Shown piece after piece: positions 1 through 7,236 of a DNA stretch of 17,410 bases. The position numbers were made by a program, and so were the translations under genes. The notes beneath the pieces were generated by a model. That model made no database searches, was not told the DNA's origin, and saw only the letters and a list, made by a program, of their open reading frames with translations. The first letter of the stretch is position 1. Every line of letters starts with the position of its first letter. Origin of the DNA: UBA2336 sp037443645 (GTDB taxonomy: Bacteria; Bacteroidota; Bacteroidia; Cytophagales; Cyclobacteriaceae); the NCBI GenBank assembly GCA_037443645.1, contig JBBINY010000054.1:1-17410 (forward strand). Direction: 5' to 3'.

Positions 1-1
1 C

Positions 2-1546
2 AACGCATATTACTCGGCTTCCTTTGCTTTTAAAGACAAGGAATTTGTCAACCTGGCAATTCCAGCCCATTTGCTGCCCCACGGAATTTGTTATTTAACG
101 GTTAACCGCCACGATGGCGAGACGCTCGCTTCACGAATTTTTTACAGCAACAGGAGTGTTGTCAAAACCACAATTAAAACTGATAAAAGGGAATACGGTA
201 CCCGAACAGATGTAAAAGTTGATGTGTCGATTACTGATCAGGAGAATAAACCGGAGCTCGCCCGCATGTCGGTTTCTGTATATCAGGCCGACCTATTTCC
301 GCATTCAATTCAGGACAACTGGAACATTGGCAATTACTTTTCCTGGGTAAGTGACTTAAATCAGCCACCGCCTGACGGATTTGAGGGTAACCTCCAGACT
401 GCTGAGGGACTGGGTATGATGGATCGAATGCTGATCACGAAAACCTGGCCATGGTACACCTGGAAGCAGGTGTTGAACGATGCGCCTAAGCCGCAATTTC
501 TGTTCAGCGATTATCAGCGGATAACCGGCCGGTTGGTTGAAACACCATCAGGTAAACCGTTTGCTGATGCAGTTCAGATAACTTTTTTTGTAATCGGCAC
601 GCAGGATGTATACGAAGTGTTTTCAAAGGAGGATGGGACATTCAGTGTTTCATTCCTTTTCCCATTTTACAGACAGGAAGAAATTTTTTACCGCGTTGAG
701 CGAGCCGAAAGAAGGATTGACTATGTACGGATTGAGTTAACGGATAGCCTCAATCGCTATGCGCCTGAGCCGTGGGTTCGTACTGGAACGTCTGATCCGT
801 ATTATAACTATTCTCAAAAGCGCGGCATGGTCAACACCTCATTCACCTATTTCAGCCAGGCTTCCAGGCGAACACCCGAGGCTACCAATCGGAATGCAGT
901 GCTTGAAAAGGAATTGGTTGCTCCCGATATAACGGTTGACCTTGATGATTATTTAATCTTTCCAACCATGCAGGAGACCCTTCATGAAATTGTTCCTTAC
1001 CTGCAATACCGGAAGATTGCCGGACGTGATGTGGTGAGGCTTTATTTGCCCGACAAGGCACAAACCGGTGTGGAGAATCCGGCATTTATTATAGATGGCG
1101 TGCTAATTGATGACCCCGCATACTTTCTGAAACTCAAACCTGTTGAAGTGGATAAGATTAAATTAGTGTACTCAGCCTTTAAGCTGGAAAAACTCGGGGC
1201 AATATCCCGTAACGGAATTGTGTTTGTAGAAACAAAAATTCCTGATAACGCAAAAAATGTTTCGGCTGCAGCACGGTTGTTTAGGGTAAATGGGATAACG
1301 CCTGCTATGCCCGTACCAAGAGACAATACCGGCTGGCAAAAATTAAATCAACGCGCACCGCAATTAAGGTCATGGTTATTCTGGCATCCGTTAATCCGCA
1401 GCAATGAAAACGGAGAAGCGTCATTTTCATTTAAAACAGCCGATGATACCGGCCGATATATTATACGTGTTGAAGGCCTTACAGCAGATGGCGTACCGTT
1501 TGTTCACTTAGATTACCTGGAGGTTAATTATACCGGGGGGCATTAG
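2..1546 (+). CDS. Macroglobulin/carboxypeptidase-regulatory/plug-like surface protein, 3' part
   Basis: The frame is open from base 2 through the TAG at 1544-1546, so the gene begins upstream of the window; the TTG at 71 is internal. The visible 514 residues read as beta-rich modules in series. The end of one macroglobulin-like domain (about 1-50) is followed by an MG2-like strand pattern (about 58-97, DKREY...VDVSITD then VSVYQAD), a carboxypeptidase-regulatory-like domain (about 173-220, ITGRLVE...GKPFADA...EDGTFSV), a TonB-receptor plug-like stretch (about 320-413, with PAFIIDGVLID and a GIVFVETK end) and a last beta domain (about 460-510, NENGEASFSF...DTGRYIIRVEG). This architecture is known from large Bacteroidota envelope proteins of poorly defined function, possibly involved in outer-membrane transport or surface display. 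No C-terminal barrel or T9SS sorting domain is visible. The last four bases overlap the stop of the convergent folate gene. The domain calls are by eye. Confidence 0.75.
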   Translation, partial: NAYYSASFAFKDKEFVNLAIPAHLLPHGICYLTVNRHDGETLASRIFYSNRSVVKTTIKTDKREYGTRTDVKVDVSITDQENKPELARMSVSVYQADLFPHSIQDNWNIGNYFSWVSDLNQPPPDGFEGNLQTAEGLGMMDRMLITKTWPWYTWKQVLNDAPKPQFLFSDYQRITGRLVETPSGKPFADAVQITFFVIGTQDVYEVFSKEDGTFSVSFLFPFYRQEEIFYRVERAERRIDYVRIELTDSLNRYAPEPWVRTGTSDPYYNYSQKRGMVNTSFTYFSQASRRTPEATNRNAVLEKELVAPDITVDLDDYLIFPTMQETLHEIVPYLQYRKIAGRDVVRLYLPDKAQTGVENPAFIIDGVLIDDPAYFLKLKPVEVDKIKLVYSAFKLEKLGAISRNGIVFVETKIPDNAKNVSAAARLFRVNGITPAMPVPRDNTGWQKLNQRAPQLRSWLFWHPLIRSNENGEASFSFKTADDTGRYIIRVEGLTADGVPFVHLDYLEVNYTGGH

Positions 1547-2118
1547 GTAGTAAACCTGAAAAACCGGGTGGGAGTAATGCATCCGCTAAGTTGAACATCA
1601 TCCCGGGTTGATTCAATAACCGGAACCGGATCAAAAAACGAAAGCCCTATGCGGATGGCAGAAGCACTGCATTTAGCCAGAAACCGGTCGTAATACCCTT
1701 TGCCGTAGCCAATGCGGTGCCCGGTGGCATCAAATGCAAGCAGCGGCACAAGCACGAGATCAATTTTTTCAACCGGCATCGGGATTCCTTCTGTGGGTTC
1801 GGGCACACCCCACGGGCTGGGTTTCAGTTTTCCGATGCCTTCGAACAGAATATGATCCAACGCGTTGGTGTGCCTGTTTACTTTCGGTATCACAATCCTG
1901 ATATGGGGGAATTCGCGCTGAAGCCGGTCGATGATGAGCCAGGTGTCGGGTTCTTTTTTTTCAGGAATCGGCAAAAAGCAATGGATAACATGCAGGAACG
2001 ATAAATCAACTGAGGCAAAAAACTGATCGCACAGTTTACGGTTAAGGTGGTGATACTCCGCTTCATTGAGTGCGGTTCTTTTTTCAAGGAACAGGGTGCG
2101 CAGTTCCTGTTTAGTCAT
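1543..2118 (-). CDS. 5-formyltetrahydrofolate cyclo-ligase
   Basis: This enzyme (MTHFS, YgfA/FAU1 family) converts 5-formyl-THF to 5,10-methenyl-THF using ATP, in cytosolic one-carbon metabolism. The 191-residue product has the family layout. An N-terminal basic helix begins MTKQELR; a middle segment carries IPKV (about 77-80) and PEPTEG (106-111); the signature LAFDATGHRIGYGKGYYDR spans about 127-145, where the glycine-rich GYGKGYYDR binds phosphate and substrate in the family. I chose the ATG at 2116-2118, which overlaps the bshC stop by 8 bases and suggests translational coupling; a TTG two codons upstream is possible but less likely. It is the last gene of the probable rimO-bshC operon. 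Its TAA overlaps the TAG of the convergent gene, so no terminator space exists between them. Length and motifs are normal. Confidence 0.95.
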   Translation of the reverse strand: MTKQELRTLFLEKRTALNEAEYHHLNRKLCDQFFASVDLSFLHVIHCFLPIPEKKEPDTWLIIDRLQREFPHIRIVIPKVNRHTNALDHILFEGIGKLKPSPWGVPEPTEGIPMPVEKIDLVLVPLLAFDATGHRIGYGKGYYDRFLAKCSASAIRIGLSFFDPVPVIESTRDDVQLSGCITPTRFFRFTT

Positions 2119-3679
2119 TTTCAATCAGGATGTTGAAGCGGAAATCGAACGGATCAAGGTGATGAACAAGTTTATGAATAAACTGCCGGTCGGTTTGGTA
2201 GAAATTCAGGAGGTTATCCGTGCGTTCCTGCAATCCGCCATCGGGAAAAAGCGCATCTTTAAGCTCTTCCACCTGCCGTAATCGATCAGCCTGTTTGCGT
2301 TTTTCGGAGCGAAGAAGTTTTTGTTCTATTTTCTCAAGGCTTTTTATAGCCCGCTTTGTTTCAGCTGCCACCATGGCCTCCAGCGTTTTGTCCAGTTGTG
2401 TAGCATGGGCCTGTATGGTCTTGAACTGATTTGTGATCTCTTCTTTTTCTCCATTCAACTGAATGTTGCTTGAAGCAAACTTAAGGGCTGTATGGTTGAG
2501 GAGGGCACCTTTTTCTTTGAACAGATCACTCAGTTCAAGGGTCGTTTTTTGAAATTTGCGGTACTGTACATGATCTACAATCAGCGCAAAATTTCTGGGA
2601 ATCAACACGGGGAAAGGAGTTTTATAATGCTCAAACACCGATTTAAACTGCAGCCAATACACAATTTCGGCAGGGCCGCCTGCATAAGCCAGGTTGGGCA
2701 ATATCATTTCCTGGTACAGCGGGCGCAAACAAACATTCGGACTGAATTTTTCAGGCGATTGACTGATGAGTTGTTCGATTTCTTTTTTTGAAAACGACAG
2801 TGGTGTATCAACCACAATAAACCGGTCGCCCGATTTTTCGATACGGCTCCGAAGGCCGTCATCGAGGTAAAAGAAATTGATTTCACGACAGTATACCTGC
2901 GCTCCGTAACCCGCCTGCTCAAGGTCTGCCGTGGTATGATCAGCTGTTTTTTTTGCCGTGTGATTGAACAGATCATCTGTGATCACAGGAGAAAGTACTT
3001 TTTTTAGCGCAGCATCATCTCCGTCAACTACAATCAAACCATACTGGCCAAACAAGGCATTCACATAGTGTCGAACTGCATCACTGAGTTTTTGGTTACC
3101 CGTATAGGCCTCGCGAAAAGGATACAAATCGCCCGGAATTGCGGCCAGCACCTGCTTTAATCCCTCCGTGGTGAATCGCCCCACGGCACCGCGTTGATCG
3201 GTTTGCCATGTGTATTTTTTTCCGTTTAGCCTGAAGGTTTTGATTTCATCGTAATCATGATCTTCAGAAGCCATCCAGTATACCGGCACGAAATTGTAAT
3301 TCGGGTAGGCTTCAGACAATTTTCTGCACGTGTTAATTACAGTTACAATTTTGTAGATGAAATACAGCGGGCCTGTGAAGATATTGAGTTGGTGGCCGGT
3401 CGTTACGGTAAATGTATTTTTGTTATTAAGTCGCTCTATGTTTGCCTTTACCGAATCTTCGGGTTCAGTAATGTGGCTGTACTGTGTGGTAAGGCGGTGC
3501 ACCAGTGTGCTGCGTAGTTCGGCCGGGAAGGCCTGTTTCAGGCTAATCTGTTTTTTAAAATTCTTTGGTTCAGGAAACAGGTTGTAAAAAGTAGCCAGTG
3601 ATTCTTTTTGCCGGAGGTAGTCCAAAAAAAAGGAAGAGAACGCACCGGTTGTTTCGAGCGGAATCGGGTAGGCATTCAT
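2111..3679 (-). CDS. bshC: Bacillithiol biosynthesis cysteine-adding enzyme BshC
   Basis: BshC performs the last step of bacillithiol synthesis, joining cysteine to glucosaminyl-malate to make the low-molecular-weight thiol that replaces glutathione in Firmicutes and many Bacteroidota. The 522-residue product is close to the usual family length. It has the Rossmann-like core motifs TTGHQLNIFTGPLYFIYK (about 93-110) and VPVYWMASEDHDYDEI (131-146), the later run beginning NVCLRPLYQEMILPNLAYAGGPAEI, and a charged helical segment near the C terminus that looks like the BshC coiled coil. The start is an ATG with no competing start close upstream. It lies 67 bases downstream of rimO on the same strand and overlaps the folate gene, so co-transcription is likely. 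The other bacillithiol genes (bshA, bshB) are not in this window. I see no frame damage. Confidence 0.96.
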   Translation of the reverse strand: MNAYPIPLETTGAFSSFFLDYLRQKESLATFYNLFPEPKNFKKQISLKQAFPAELRSTLVHRLTTQYSHITEPEDSVKANIERLNNKNTFTVTTGHQLNIFTGPLYFIYKIVTVINTCRKLSEAYPNYNFVPVYWMASEDHDYDEIKTFRLNGKKYTWQTDQRGAVGRFTTEGLKQVLAAIPGDLYPFREAYTGNQKLSDAVRHYVNALFGQYGLIVVDGDDAALKKVLSPVITDDLFNHTAKKTADHTTADLEQAGYGAQVYCREINFFYLDDGLRSRIEKSGDRFIVVDTPLSFSKKEIEQLISQSPEKFSPNVCLRPLYQEMILPNLAYAGGPAEIVYWLQFKSVFEHYKTPFPVLIPRNFALIVDHVQYRKFQKTTLELSDLFKEKGALLNHTALKFASSNIQLNGEKEEITNQFKTIQAHATQLDKTLEAMVAAETKRAIKSLEKIEQKLLRSEKRKQADRLRQVEELKDALFPDGGLQERTDNLLNFYQTDRQFIHKLVHHLDPFDFRFNILIEND

Positions 3680-3746
3680 ATCAGCAACATGCCGTTAACA
3701 AAAACATATGCAAATAACGCGTTTTTGAAGGTAAGGTTAAACGAAA

Positions 3747-5069
3747 TTACATGGGCGTTTTATGAACTACACCCTGTAAATCAAATTCAGAGGCCGCGAT
3801 TACTTTAACCGGTACAAAATCCCCGATTCTCAGGTACCCTGCTGAGGCATCAAGAATTACCTCATTATCTACGTCAGGCGAATCGAATTCCGTTCGACCG
3901 ATAAACGTACCACCCTCTTTCCGGTCAATCAGTACGTTAAATGTTTTACCAATTTTTTGTTGGTTTAGTTCATACGAAATTCCCTGTTGAAGTTCCATCA
4001 CTTCATCCGCACGTTGTTGCTTTACGTCATCAGGCACGTCATCGGGCAGGGAGAAGGCATGCGTGTTCTCCTCATGCGAGTAAGTAAATACACCCAGGCG
4101 GTCGAAGCGGGACTTTTCAACAAAGTCCATCATCTCCCGGAAATCTTCTTCTGTTTCACGCGGATGACCCGCAATAAATGTGGTGCGTATGGCAATGCCG
4201 GGTACTTTTTCCCGGATGGTCTGAATCAGTTGCTCGGTTTTTTCACGGGTGGTGCCTCTGCGCATAAGCTGAAGCATGTTGGTTGAGCCGTGCTGCAGGG
4301 GGATGTCGAGGTACTTGCAGATGTTGGTCTTTTCTGCCATCACATCCAAAACATCCATCGGGAAACCGGTTGGAAATGCATAATGAAGCCTGATCCACTC
4401 AATGCCCTCTACATCTGACAGCCTGCGAAGCAGTTCAGCGAGGTTTCGTTTCTTGTAAAGATCCAACCCATAGTAGGTTGAGTCCTGAGCAATGAGAAGA
4501 AGTTCTTTTGTTCCGTTTCGTGCCAGATTTTTTGCTTCCAGCGCCAGTTCTTCCATGGGGCGGGAAGTGTGATTGCCACGCATCAGCGGAATGGCGCAAA
4601 ACGAGCAGGGCCTGTCACACCCTTCGGAAATTTTCAGGTAGGCATAATGACTGGGGTTGGTGAGAATTCGCTCACCCACCAGTTCCTGCCGGTAATCGGC
4701 TTTGAATTGCCTGAGTAATCGCGACAGATCTCGGGTTCCGAACCAGGCATCCACATCGGGAATTTCTTTTTCGAGGTCGTCTTTATAGCGTTGCGAAAGG
4801 CACCCGGTTACATACACTTTGTCTACCAGCCCTTCTTGCTTGGCATCTACATAGCGTAAAATGGTGTCAATGGACTCCTGCTTGGCGTTGTCAATAAACC
4901 CGCAGGTATTAATCACCACCACGCTGGCATCGTCAGTTTTTGCTTCGTGAGAGGCATCAATTCCGTTACCGCGAAGTTGGGTTAGCAGCACTTCGGAATC
5001 GACCTGGTTCTTGGAACACCCCAGTGTAACGATGTTGACTTTCGTGGTTTTATGCCCCTTGGTTTTCAC
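3747..5069 (-). CDS. rimO: Ribosomal protein S12 methylthiotransferase RimO
   Basis: RimO is a radical-SAM enzyme with two iron-sulfur clusters that methylthiolates an aspartate of ribosomal protein S12. Starting at the GTG at 5067-5069 the product is 440 residues, the usual length. The N-terminal UPF0004 domain opens with VNIVTLGCSKNQVDSE and supplies Cys18, Cys56 and Cys90 for the auxiliary cluster. The radical-SAM CxxxCxxC is Cys151, Cys155 and Cys158 in SEGCDRPCSFC. A TRAM domain follows from about residue 370. The frame stays open to a TTG at 5126, but the extra 19 residues are hydrophobic and unlike RimO, and a TAnnTTTG promoter element lies between the two starts at 5088-5095, so I favour the GTG. 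It heads the rimO-bshC-folate gene cluster. In many Bacteroidota rimO directly follows ftsY; here it is 3.7 kb away. Confidence 0.95.
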   Translation of the reverse strand: MKTKGHKTTKVNIVTLGCSKNQVDSEVLLTQLRGNGIDASHEAKTDDASVVVINTCGFIDNAKQESIDTILRYVDAKQEGLVDKVYVTGCLSQRYKDDLEKEIPDVDAWFGTRDLSRLLRQFKADYRQELVGERILTNPSHYAYLKISEGCDRPCSFCAIPLMRGNHTSRPMEELALEAKNLARNGTKELLLIAQDSTYYGLDLYKKRNLAELLRRLSDVEGIEWIRLHYAFPTGFPMDVLDVMAEKTNICKYLDIPLQHGSTNMLQLMRRGTTREKTEQLIQTIREKVPGIAIRTTFIAGHPRETEEDFREMMDFVEKSRFDRLGVFTYSHEENTHAFSLPDDVPDDVKQQRADEVMELQQGISYELNQQKIGKTFNVLIDRKEGGTFIGRTEFDSPDVDNEVILDASAGYLRIGDFVPVKVIAASEFDLQGVVHKTPM

Positions 5070-5087
5070 ATGATTTGAGGAAGGCTG

Positions 5088-5095
5088 CAAAAATA
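5088..5095 (-). promoter_or_regulatory. Candidate -7 element for rimO
   Basis: Read on the minus strand this is TATTTTTG, a full match to the Bacteroidota -7 consensus TAnnTTTG, ending 18 bases before the preferred GTG start of rimO. I find no good TTTG at the expected -33 distance, so the site is half supported. It shares the intergenic region with the divergent DUF6452 promoter. Confidence 0.45.
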
Positions 5096-5116
5096 CAAAA
5101 AATACAAGGGGGCAGG

Positions 5117-5146
5117 TTTGCACCAAATACTGAACATGTATCTTTG
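5117..5146 (+). promoter_or_regulatory. Promoter of the DUF6452/DUF6048 pair
   Basis: TTTG at 5117-5120 and TATCTTTG at 5139-5146 are separated by 18 bases. This matches the Bacteroidota sigma-A promoter pattern TTTG...TAnnTTTG, with spacing one base below the commonly quoted 19-21. The -7 element ends only four bases before the ATG at 5151, so transcription would begin at or within a few bases of the start codon, which implies a leaderless or nearly leaderless mRNA. Confidence 0.6.
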
Positions 5147-5150
5147 ACGA

Positions 5151-5612
5151 ATGGGTAGATTGGCCGTGTTCGTGCTTTGTGTTCTGGTGGTAGTATCCTG
5201 CCTTGACGAGCCCGACTGCGTTAAGGATGCAGACACGGCACTGGTTATTCAGTTTAAGCGGTTAATTGATGGAAAAAATGACACACTGATTTTTTACCGG
5301 GTTGAAGCCCAGGGTGCCGACAGCATTTTTTACGGTCAGAATCCGGATGTGCTTGATACGCTGAGGGGAACTCCGGTTGTTGTTTCGGTAAATCCTTATG
5401 CCACATCAACAGAGTTTACTTTTTATTTTCCTGTGCTTGAACGGAAACTGGATGTAGGGTACACCCGGTCGGCCCGATTCATCAGCGAAGAATGTGGAAG
5501 CGAAGTGAGTTTTTCCCGCCTCCGCATCATTCAAACGGAGTTTGATTCTGTTCGCTTGGTTAATCCTACACTTAGCAAATCCAGAACGGTGAATATTGAG
5601 ATCTATCGCTAA
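5151..5612 (+). CDS. DUF6452 family lipoprotein
   Basis: This is a small 153-residue envelope lipoprotein of unknown function. The N terminus is a short basic-hydrophobic signal ending in a lipobox, VVVSC, with Cys17 as the lipidated residue. It is followed by L-D-E, an acidic stretch after the cysteine of the kind that in Bacteroidota can act as a surface-export signal. The mature part is beta-rich and has further cysteines in EPDC and SEECGSE. The overall pattern (C..DADTALVIQF...DTLIFYR...FISEECG) fits the Bacteroidota family DUF6452. It is paired with the DUF6048 gene, whose start lies inside its 3' end, so the two are probably translated together. The pair may form an outer-membrane unit, but that is inference. 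The ATG is the only plausible start, directly after the promoter element. Confidence 0.85.
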   Translation: MGRLAVFVLCVLVVVSCLDEPDCVKDADTALVIQFKRLIDGKNDTLIFYRVEAQGADSIFYGQNPDVLDTLRGTPVVVSVNPYATSTEFTFYFPVLERKLDVGYTRSARFISEECGSEVSFSRLRIIQTEFDSVRLVNPTLSKSRTVNIEIYR

Positions 5613-6252
5613 CATAGTATTTGTAGTAGTTTCGTTACCGGTGCTTGCCCAGAAGCAGGACACGGTAACCCGGTCATTTATCCCCACGGGAGTCCGCATC
5701 GGGTATGACGTGTACGCGGGTATTCGAAACCTGGCCGACAATTCATTTAATGGCCTTGAGGTAAATGCCGACATTGATTTTTACCGGTATTACCTAACAC
5801 TGGATGCAGGACGCTGGGAGCGTGAATTCGAAACGGAAGAAGAACAGTATTCAAACAGCGGCAACTACATGCGGGCCGGTGTGGATGTGAATTTTTTAAA
5901 GAAGGACCCTGAAAAAAATATGTACTTCATCGGGGCACGGTATGCGTGGGGGACCTTTTCAGAAACAATGACCCGAACCACCGATGATGCCGTATGGGGT
6001 GCACGTACCGAATCGTTCACCAACACCGATAGCCGGGCCACCTGGTTTGAGCTTACAACAGGGCTGCGGGTTAAGATGTATAAATTTTTCTGGATTGGGT
6101 ACACCATCCGGTACAAATTCGGGTTGAACACCCGCGGTACCGGTGAGCTGGAACCGCACGATGTACCGGGCTTTGGAAAGACATTTAAAAGCACTACCTG
6201 GGGATTTAACTATGTGGTGTTGATCAGATTGCCGGTGCGGAATGGGAAATAA
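5596..6252 (+). CDS. DUF6048 family outer-membrane-type protein
   Basis: The product is 218 residues with an N-terminal signal peptide, hydrophobic from about 4 to 18 and cleaved at VLA/QKQ. The rest alternates aromatic and polar residues in strands (FIPTGVRIGYDVYAG, DIDFYRYYLTLDAG, NMYFIGARYAWG, FWIGYTIRYKFG) and ends in a hydrophobic strand, VVLIRLP, which fits a small outer-membrane beta barrel of eight to ten strands. It resembles the Bacteroidota family DUF6048, of unknown function, found next to DUF6452 genes. The only start giving a full signal peptide is TTG at 5596, which overlaps the DUF6452 gene by 17 bases. That, and the lack of any gap, suggest translational coupling. I cannot say what it transports or binds. 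Confidence 0.8.
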   Translation: MRSIANIVFVVVSLPVLAQKQDTVTRSFIPTGVRIGYDVYAGIRNLADNSFNGLEVNADIDFYRYYLTLDAGRWEREFETEEEQYSNSGNYMRAGVDVNFLKKDPEKNMYFIGARYAWGTFSETMTRTTDDAVWGARTESFTNTDSRATWFELTTGLRVKMYKFFWIGYTIRYKFGLNTRGTGELEPHDVPGFGKTFKSTTWGFNYVVLIRLPVRNGK

Positions 6253-6464
6253 GAGTTTAAATCCAATTCCTGCAACTTGCGGAAACAGCGGGCAGCATAC
6301 AGATGAAATTATAAAAGATTTAATGGCTTGACTTGATAGTTAGTTTAAGTTTACTTTAAATATAGGATAAACATCTAAATGCTCCGCACTGATGTTCCCG
6401 GCTAGGGAAAGGCCGTTAGAGTACCCCGTGGGTTTACCAAATTATTGTTGGGCTTAATTTTAGA

Positions 6465-6497
6465 AAGTAAAGCCAATCAAAATGATTGGCTTTACTT
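6465..6497. terminator. Perfect 15-bp inverted repeat, likely bidirectional terminator
   Basis: Bases 6465-6479 and 6483-6497 are exact reverse complements around an AAA loop, forming a stable hairpin with GGC at its core. It lies 10 bases beyond the stop of the minus-strand T9SS remnant and 212 bases beyond the DUF6048 gene. There is no long T-run on either side, so it is not a textbook intrinsic terminator, but its position between convergent genes fits that role. Confidence 0.5.
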
Positions 6498-6507
6498 ATA
6501 TAAATGC

Positions 6508-7236
6508 CTAGTGTTTAACAAGAATTTGCTTGGTTTCAGTGCCAAGCTTGTTCTTAGCATTCAAATAATAAAGTCCTTCGGGGAATGCGCTGGTAGGAAT
6601 TTTGATTTCAAGGTCTGATGTTGAGACCGAATAGACGATCCGCATGTTACTGTTTATGAGCACAATTTCTGAATGAAGTTCTGAGTTTTCCAAAGCTGTT
6701 CCAATGCCCTCTTTGAAGGTTACAGTAAGCTCGGTTGATGAAGGATTAGGATACGTTTGCATAATCTGGCAGGGATCGCAACCTCCTTCAAGGGAAACTG
6801 TGACCTCCATTTCTGTGGTAGTTGTTCCGCATATATTTTCCGAATGAAGAATTATAGTTCCGCTTTCATTCCAAAATGCAATTACATGATCGTAATTCAT
6901 TCCATGAAATACACCGCCATAGATTTCCCATACATACGAAATGCTACCATCAACGTACCATGGAGTTCCACTGTTATAAAAATAGTTTTGTTGAGGGTAA
7001 ACTGTGGAGGGTCCGGATATACCACCGCCAGGTAAGCCTATCCATAATGACTGGCTAACAAAACTGGGCAGTGGAAATCCACAATCATCTACACCCGTTA
7101 AGTAAAATGTTAGCGTAGCCTGGCCTTTAACATTGGCAGAGCCTGAAGGGAAGCTGTAGTACCATTGCCCGAACTGTAACAGAAAAAAAAACGAAATTTG
7201 AAAGGTTTTGAAGGATAAAATATGCGAATCCTCATT
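6508..7236 (-). pseudogene. Start-less remnant of PKD-repeat protein with T9SS type A sorting domain
   Basis: The frame is open for 242 codons from a TAA at 7237-7239 to the stop at 6508-6510, but its only ATG is at 6898-6900, in the middle of a domain. Upstream of that ATG the translation is clearly coding. It has the tail of one PKD-like repeat (ATLTFYLTGVDDCG...SLWIGLPGG), then a second repeat (ISGPSTVYPQQNY...ISYVWEIYGGVF...VIAFWNESGTIILHSENICG), then a type A sorting domain (QTYPNPSSTELTV...FPEGLYYLNAKN...KQILVKH). Such repeats normally occur several at a time behind a signal peptide. Here the first is cut short and neither a start codon nor a convincing signal peptide precedes it. I read this as the 3' end of a larger secreted adhesin-like gene, truncated where the plus-strand gene at 7222 begins. 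Expression from ATT, CTG or the internal ATG cannot be excluded. Confidence 0.7.

Noticed and set aside
71..73. TTG as the start of the first gene
   Set aside because: The same frame is open to base 2 and upstream codons continue the beta-domain pattern, so the true start is outside the window.
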